A DNA stretch of 11,854 bases from Oscillospiraceae bacterium (GTDB taxonomy: Bacteria; Bacillota; Clostridia; Oscillospirales; Acutalibacteraceae), in assembly GCA_009783605.1 (NCBI GenBank), contig WRDE01000034.1:1-11854 (forward strand), in the 5' to 3' direction. Below are positions 8,501-11,854 of this stretch, piece by piece. Position 1 is the stretch's first letter. Every line of letters begins with the position of its first letter. The position numbers were made by a program, and so were the translations under genes. The notes under the pieces are model-generated. The model saw nothing but the letters and a program-made list of their open reading frames with translations. It was not told the origin of the DNA and did no database searches.

Positions 8501-10580
8501 CGTGGCCGATAACCCAGCCGCGTACCGGTGTGGACGTGCCGTCCGCCCGGGTGTAGTAGTATTGCGCCGTCTGCGTGCCGCGCGGCACTAAGCTGTTTGT
8601 ATAGTCGATCATCGGTATATGGCATTCGGCCAGGTTAGTCTGCTGCGCCGGCCAGTAGTTCATCTGGAGGTTGATGTTGGTGTGATAGTCGGCTGCCCAC
8701 GGCGGGTTCAATCCATCCGCCCAGATGCCCTGCAGGTTGGCGGGCAGCGAGCCGGGCCGGGAGGACGCAATCAGCATATACCGCCCGTATTGGTAATACA
8801 GCCGCTCCACATAACGTTTTTCCGCGTTGGTCGCAGTACCGACGCCGGTATATCCGTTATAATTCGCGCCGTACCGCGCCAGCAATCTATCCGTCGTGTT
8901 GTTGGTACTGCTGGCCGCGGGCATTGTCCCGCCGGAAAAATTCAATTCCACCCGGCCGAACAGCTCGTTGTGATCGGTCACATGCTCATTCAACAGCTGC
9001 ACATAGGTTTTCGCGGCGGCGGTATTGACCCGTGACAGGGCCGCGGCCGCGACCGGGGCGACGCCGCCGGCCTTGAAGTAGTTGTTGTTCGCTTCCATAT
9101 TTTGGTGATAGTTGGTGCCGCAGGAGAAGATGACCAGCACTTCGTTGGCACCGGTGACGTCGATATCCTCCCCGCCGGACACCGCTATGGTGCCGCCGCT
9201 GGGGATCACCTTGATCGTCCCGGCAAAATGCAGCGCGTTATTGTCCGTCCGCTGATCAGCGGGCTGTCCGGTGATGCTGATGGTGCCCTGGCCGGCAGCC
9301 GTCGCGGCGGATACCGTCTTTTTGGTCTGATCCGAAGTGAACGCGATGCGGCGGGTGATGCTGTTAGGGGCGCTGGCTGACAGGCGCACCACCATCACGT
9401 TGCCGGGGTTGCTGATAAAGGTCTCCCGGGTATATTTCACGCCGCTTAATGTGTATGACACCGTGTGGACGGCTGTACGCAGATCCAGCGTCCGGGTATA
9501 GTCAGAGGGGACGGGGGTCGGGGTCGGGCCGCCCGACGCGTTCAGGCGGATCTGGGTGAGCTGGGGATTGTTGCCGGCGGTACGCACGGCGGTGATCCGC
9601 AGTTCATAGTGTTTGAATGACCGGACGGTTGTGTTGAAGGTTTTATCTGCCTGTCGTCCGGTCGGTAACGCGGCGGCGGTTTGCGTGTCTATCAGCGTCC
9701 AGCTCTTTGTGGGCGTATCGTCATTCGAGCCGTGCAGTGTGAAAGCGGAGGGATCGCGGGCATCCATATCGTTGCCGGTTGTGAGCGTATAATTTTGGAA
9801 GGTATACGGCTGGTCATATCCCCATGAAATGGTCACCGGCACACCGCGGCTCGCGTAAAACTTGCCGTTGTTGCTTCCGTTGAACAGGTTAATGGCTTTT
9901 TCATCGCCGCTGGGCTCGGCGTCGGAAGTTCCGTACAGCAGCTTCGGCGCCATTTTGGTGGCGTCCGCGATGAGCAGGTCGCCGAAGCTCTGATAGGAGC
10001 CGAAATCGCTGTGATCGCCCTGCAGGGTATTGATCCAGCCTTTTTCCTGCGTATTTTCAAACTGCGGGTCATTTCCCGCCCCCGCGGTATTTGCCGGGTT
10101 CCAAGCCGTAACGCCCCCGACGGTTCCTGATGTGCCGCCCGTGTGGCTGATATTGAAGGTATCTAATCTGGTCTGCAGGCTTTGCCGTAAAAGTTGCAGG
10201 TTGGCCTTGGCGGTCGCCGAAGTAGCCGGGCCGTGTCCGCCGTTGTAGCCCGAATTTTTACCCGGGCCGCCGGACCAGAGGGTTTTTTCGTTGATCTGGA
10301 TCCGGTCAATGTCCACGCCGCCGTACACCATGCCGCCGATGAAACCGTTTCCGAGCGGCAGCGCGTCGTATTTGCCGTTATAATTTCCGTCGTTTATGCT
10401 GTTGCCGAACGCCCAGATATTGGCGGGCTGGTTATACCACAGCCGCAGCGGGTCGGCGTCGGCGAAGCCGGTTACTTCCGCGATGGTGCTGGGTTCGGCG
10501 GCGGCGGGCGCGGTAGAGATCAGCACGCTCCCGGCCAACAGCGCTATCACCATCATAAGGGACAGCAATTTTTTACTCAT
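5511..10580 (-). CDS. Secreted GH95 family alpha-L-fucosidase with discoidin-like insert and six C-terminal repeats
   Basis: The product has 1689 residues. I chose ATG at 10580 over the in-frame ATG at 10613 because a perfect AGGAGG lies 8 bases upstream and a signal peptide begins exactly there (MSKKLLSLMMV..., likely cleavage A28-E29). GH95 enzymes remove terminal alpha-L-fucose, classically alpha-1,2-linked, by inversion. Residues about 45-215 and 355-480 form the N-terminal beta-sandwich (ALPLGNGFIGGMVYGG, INEKTLWSGGPG, then YTRTLDLRTAVHTVSYT). Between them, at about 220-350, lies an F5/8 type C (CBM32-like) module (NLFNGSNNGKFY, RDPSAFTLHGSNDD). The alpha-barrel carries NINLQMNYWP (N635, N637), YSPEHGP (E775) and QIDGNFG (D943), which line up with the Asn pair, acid Glu and Asp of the Bifidobacterium enzyme AfcA. 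All catalytic positions therefore appear intact. A short beta domain ends near 1065, then six repeats run to the stop. There is no LPXTG, SLH or dockerin motif at the end. Substrate (xyloglucan, mucin or milk-type glycan) is not determined; some GH95 members act on L-galactosides. Confidence 0.95.
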   Translation of the reverse strand: MSKKLLSLMMVIALLAGSVLISTAPAAAEPSTIAEVTGFADADPLRLWYNQPANIWAFGNSINDGNYNGKYDALPLGNGFIGGMVYGGVDIDRIQINEKTLWSGGPGKNSGYNGGHGPATSATAKANLQLLRQSLQTRLDTFNISHTGGTSGTVGGVTAWNPANTAGAGNDPQFENTQEKGWINTLQGDHSDFGSYQSFGDLLIADATKMAPKLLYGTSDAEPSGDEKAINLFNGSNNGKFYASRGVPVTISWGYDQPYTFQNYTLTTGNDMDARDPSAFTLHGSNDDTPTKSWTLIDTQTAAALPTGRQADKTFNTTVRSFKHYELRITAVRTAGNNPQLTQIRLNASGGPTPTPVPSDYTRTLDLRTAVHTVSYTLSGVKYTRETFISNPGNVMVVRLSASAPNSITRRIAFTSDQTKKTVSAATAAGQGTISITGQPADQRTDNNALHFAGTIKVIPSGGTIAVSGGEDIDVTGANEVLVIFSCGTNYHQNMEANNNYFKAGGVAPVAAAALSRVNTAAAKTYVQLLNEHVTDHNELFGRVELNFSGGTMPAASSTNNTTDRLLARYGANYNGYTGVGTATNAEKRYVERLYYQYGRYMLIASSRPGSLPANLQGIWADGLNPPWAADYHTNINLQMNYWPAQQTNLAECHIPMIDYTNSLVPRGTQTAQYYYTRADGTSTPVRGWVIGHENNVWGNTGPGNWYWGFLCTEAAAWMCQDIWEYYAFTKDEAFLAANFPTMLSAAQFWLDNLWVDQRAGAGGKLVANPSYSPEHGPYTLGASSAQAIIWELFENVLKAADVLGNNHADIANIATAQSNLLMPTVGSLGQYKEWRDEYLMDLNGDGNHRHVNHLYALHPGTNVIAGRSTRDDTLVTAMKNVFNPPRSTTTRSDVSTGWSVAWKMNIWARMRDGNRAGKLVGDIIKNCTLKNMFDTHTPFQIDGNFGATAGMTEMLLHSQGDMIELLPAISTDWGTNAGSVKGLKARGNYTVDISWLANKVSEAKIVAGANTGTEEITVSGPAGIGALYVTEVIDGVKYQLPFTVSGNTLTFETEAGSEYIIGTSQGIPKTTPITAVNVTVTAPVPGAAPSAAAVDADTTGFFTPGAVAWSPVQNPFGYEQAYTATVTLTAALGKTFEDISPENVKINGSAATITGNTGAALTVSYTFAAFPLSPVTSAAVSVTAPVPGQTPVTTGSDAGGTGSFTVSSVSWSPGDSPFKYDTLYTATVTLSAAAGKTFAGFAAGFATINGYTAAVTGNTGNTLTLTYTFAATPQPVTTVSAVTVTVTAPVPGATPNTTASALEAPGEFTIDSVTWSPGDSPFEYEKAYSVTVALTAAPGKSFMGILAGNLKINGATASIAAYTGATLSIRYTFPAVPRTPIGMVSVVVTPPAIGTPPFTVCSYDGPAGDYTIGQVTWSPGGPVEYDTAYSVTVALTADTGKTFAGILAENITINGFTSEIVSNTGTNLTIQYTFAAIPSPYITNAAILVIAPVPGETPVNQGWEASGLGKFSVSSVSWAPVNDPFKANTLYTVTVKIAASPGYDFLGLTGSDVNINGFTATVISNKGTTMTLTYTFAAVPPAPPADPPSSSDLTDLFIEVAPPVPGVAPVNAATPASPGFSVSSAAWAPVNNPFKAGTLYTVTIKIAADPGKTFANIPAGQVKVNGNVATIISNKGATMTLTYTFAAT
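5514..7361 (-). repeat. Six tandem protein-domain repeats of about 100 residues at the GH95 C-terminus
   Basis: In coding order the units are 7361-7056, 7055-6744, 6743-6438, 6437-6135, 6134-5802 (with a proline/serine linker at its end) and 5801-5514. Each has the same plan: VTVTAPVPG...P near the start, a VSWSPGDSPF-type strand, YTVTVALTA, GKTF, INGxTA, and an LTYTFAA ending. The fourth is the most divergent (PPAIG, cysteine). The fifth and sixth share SNKG(T/A)TMTLTYTFAA and APVN(D/N)PFKA(N/G)TLYTVT, unlike the GNTG-type ends of the first two, which suggests a late duplication. The pattern resembles beta-sandwich repeats seen in large secreted Firmicute proteins; their role (spacer, wall attachment or glycan binding) is unknown. 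Confidence 0.9.
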
Positions 10581-10588
10581 GATGAAAT

Positions 10589-10594
10589 CCTCCT
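10589..10594 (-). promoter_or_regulatory. Ribosome binding site that decides the GH95 start
   Basis: The minus strand reads AGGAGG here, 8 bases before the ATG at 10580. The upstream in-frame ATG at 10613 has no comparable site and would put eleven charged and polar residues in front of an otherwise standard signal peptide. Confidence 0.85.
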
Positions 10595-10640
10595 CGTTGA
10601 TTTTGTCAGACAAATAGTAGAGACGATGCCATATATTTAC

Positions 10641-10669
10641 AATATAGCATATCTTCCAAAAAAAAGCAA
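10641..10669 (-). promoter_or_regulatory. Possible promoter for the GH95 gene
   Basis: TTGCTT (10669-10664) and TATATT (10646-10641) are 17 bases apart on the minus strand, about 60 bases before the GH95 start, in an AT-rich gap of 116 bases after gnd. The -10 matches five of six consensus bases and the -35 only three. The -35 overlaps the weak hairpin at 10658-10678, so one of the two readings may be chance. Confidence 0.35.
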
Positions 10670-10678
10670 TATCTTTTT
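10658..10678 (-). terminator. Weak possible terminator after gnd
   Basis: AAAAAG and CTTTTT pair around a 6-base loop, followed by a run of T (eight T in total including the stem), 18 bases after the gnd stop. Only one G-C pair is present, so the hairpin is weak; the position and T-run are what support it. Confidence 0.3.
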
Positions 10679-10696
10679 CACTTTTTATTAATATAT

Positions 10697-11854
10697 TTAA
10701 ACGGTATACGCCGAAGCCGAGGTGGCTCCGCCCTGTCCCGTCCAGTTGGTGTGGAATAGTTCACCCCGCGGCTGGTCAATACGCTCGTAGGTATGGGCGC
10801 CGAAATAGTCCCGCTGGGCCTGCAGCAGATTGGCCGGCAGCCGGGCACAGCGGTACCCGTCATAGTAGGAGAGGGCGCTGGTAAAGGCCGGGACCGGCAC
10901 GCCGTTCATCAGCGCGGCGGCGCAGACCCGGCGCCAGCCGTCCTGGGCGTCCGCAAGCGCGCCGGCAAAGAACGGGTCAAGCAGGAGATTGTCCAATTCC
11001 GGATTTTTATCGAAGGCCTCCCTGATATTGCCGAGGAAACGCGAGCGGATGATACAGCCCCCCCGCCAGAGCATGGCGATGCCGCCGTATTTCAAATCCC
11101 AGCTATAGGTTTTCGCCGCCGCCCGCAGCAGCGCGTACCCCTGGGCGTAGGATACGATCTTGGAGGCGAACAGCGCCTGCCGGATGTCCTCGATGAATGC
11201 CGCCTTATCGCCGGCGAATTTACCCGCCGCCGGCCCCTTCAAAATCGCCGAGGCCCGGACCCGCTCCTCTTTGATGGCGGATAGGCACCGGGCGTATACC
11301 GCCTCGCCGATCAGTGTCAGCGGGATCCCCTCGTCCAATGACGCCACCGAAGTCCATTTTCCGGTGCCCTTCTGGCCGGCAGTGTCCAAAATCTTCTCGA
11401 CTAAGGGGCTGCCGTCCCCGTCTTATATGCCAGAATATCCCGGGTGATCTCGATCAGATAGCTGTCTAACACCCCCTCGTTCCACCCGCGGAAAACTTCA
11501 TGCATTTCGCCGGCGGTCATCCCGAGATAGGTCTTCATCAGGAAATACGCCTCGCAGATCAGCTGCATATCGCCATATTCGATGCCGTTATGCACCATTT
11601 TGACAAAATGCCCCGCGCCGTCGCCGCCGACCCAGTCGCAGCAGGGGGTGTCGCCGACCTTCGCGGCGATTGCCTGAAAAATCGGTTTCACATGGGGCCA
11701 GGCGGCGGGCGAACCGCCGGGCATGATGCTCGGCCCTTTCAGCGCCCCCTCCTCGCCGCCCGAGACGCCGGCGCCGATATACAGCAGCCCCTTGGATTCC
11801 AGATAGGCGGTGCGGCGGATGGTGTCGGGGAAATGGGAGTTGCCGCCATCGATC
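10697..11854 (-). pseudogene. gnd: 6-phosphogluconate dehydrogenase (decarboxylating), frameshifted and 5' partial
   Basis: The enzyme oxidises and decarboxylates 6-phosphogluconate to ribulose 5-phosphate with NAD(P)+ in the cytosolic pentose phosphate pathway. The window begins at the [11 protein letters not shown] motif, about residue 100 of the usual 470, so the nucleotide-binding N-terminus lies outside. [21 protein letters not shown] and [15 protein letters not shown] follow, with the catalytic Lys and Glu present. The frame is then lost: after ...RDILAYK the sequence reads TGTAAP and stops at 11401-11403. One extra G after the AAG codon (between 11421 and 11422) would give [21 protein letters not shown], the normal family sequence, which continues in the other frame from about 11421 to the stop at 10697, with KGTGKWTS and [14 protein letters not shown] intact. 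So this is one gene with a single-base deletion. It could be a real mutation or a sequencing/assembly error; otherwise conservation is excellent. A restart at the Met codon at 11389 would give only the C-terminal all-helical domain, without the catalytic Lys. Confidence 0.9.

Noticed and set aside
7239..9035. Several 100-200 residue plus-strand frames opposite the GH95 gene
   Set aside because: All overlap the conserved GH95 barrel or repeats on the minus strand; they are shadows of that coding sequence.
10581..10613. Upstream in-frame ATG for the GH95 protein
   Set aside because: It would add eleven mostly polar residues before a normal signal peptide and would place the perfect AGGAGG inside the coding region.
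10793..11284. Plus-strand frame of 163 residues opposite gnd
   Set aside because: It is antisense to clearly conserved 6-phosphogluconate dehydrogenase sequence.
11395..11430. Programmed ribosomal frameshifting in gnd
   Set aside because: There is no slippery heptamer, stimulatory hairpin or known precedent in this enzyme; a one-base deletion or sequence error is simpler.
1..11854. Defence system, mobile element or RNA gene
   Set aside because: I saw no transposase, integrase, nuclease or helicase-like protein, no terminal inverted repeats and no tRNA- or rRNA-like sequence. Almost all of the window is accounted for by the four minus-strand genes.

Overview
The window is part of a chromosome (or metagenomic contig) from what looks like an anaerobic Gram-positive bacterium, probably a Clostridia/Oscillospirales-type Firmicute. 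This is inferred from AGGAGG-type ribosome binding sites, Gram-positive-style signal peptides, fairly GC-rich coding sequence with AT-rich intergenic gaps, and very large multi-domain secreted glycosidases. The species cannot be named from the sequence. Every gene I can support lies on the minus strand, so the window reads right to left in transcription order.

From right to left: (1) 11854-10697 holds most of a 6-phosphogluconate dehydrogenase gene (gnd). It lacks its N-terminal part beyond the window edge and is broken by a one-base deletion near 11421. (2) 10580-5511 encodes a 1689-residue secreted glycoside hydrolase family 95 enzyme (alpha-L-fucosidase family). It has a discoidin-like module inserted in its N-terminal domain and six tandem repeats of about 100 residues at its C-terminus. 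(3) 5427-4909 encodes a small protein anchored by an N-terminal membrane segment, of unknown function. A perfect 16-bp hairpin terminator follows it at 4863-4898. (4) 4665 to the left edge is the first 1555 codons of a secreted glycoside hydrolase family 3 enzyme. A CBM6-like module is inserted in its C-terminal domain, and several further beta-sandwich-type modules follow.

The GH95 gene and the small membrane-anchored gene probably form one transcription unit closed by the terminator. The GH3 gene appears to have its own promoter (near 4757-4785). Together the two enzymes suggest extracellular removal of alpha-L-fucose followed by beta-glycoside hydrolysis, as on fucosylated plant polysaccharide (for example xyloglucan) or host glycans; the substrate is an inference. 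gnd is a metabolic gene next to this locus and need not be functionally linked to it.

I found no RNA genes, CRISPR array, insertion sequence or defence system. Several very long open frames on the plus strand, opposite the GH3 and GH95 genes, are best explained as antisense shadows of the real genes. The notable points are the domain architectures, the unassigned small protein and the gnd frameshift; I see no convincing evidence of a wholly new system.
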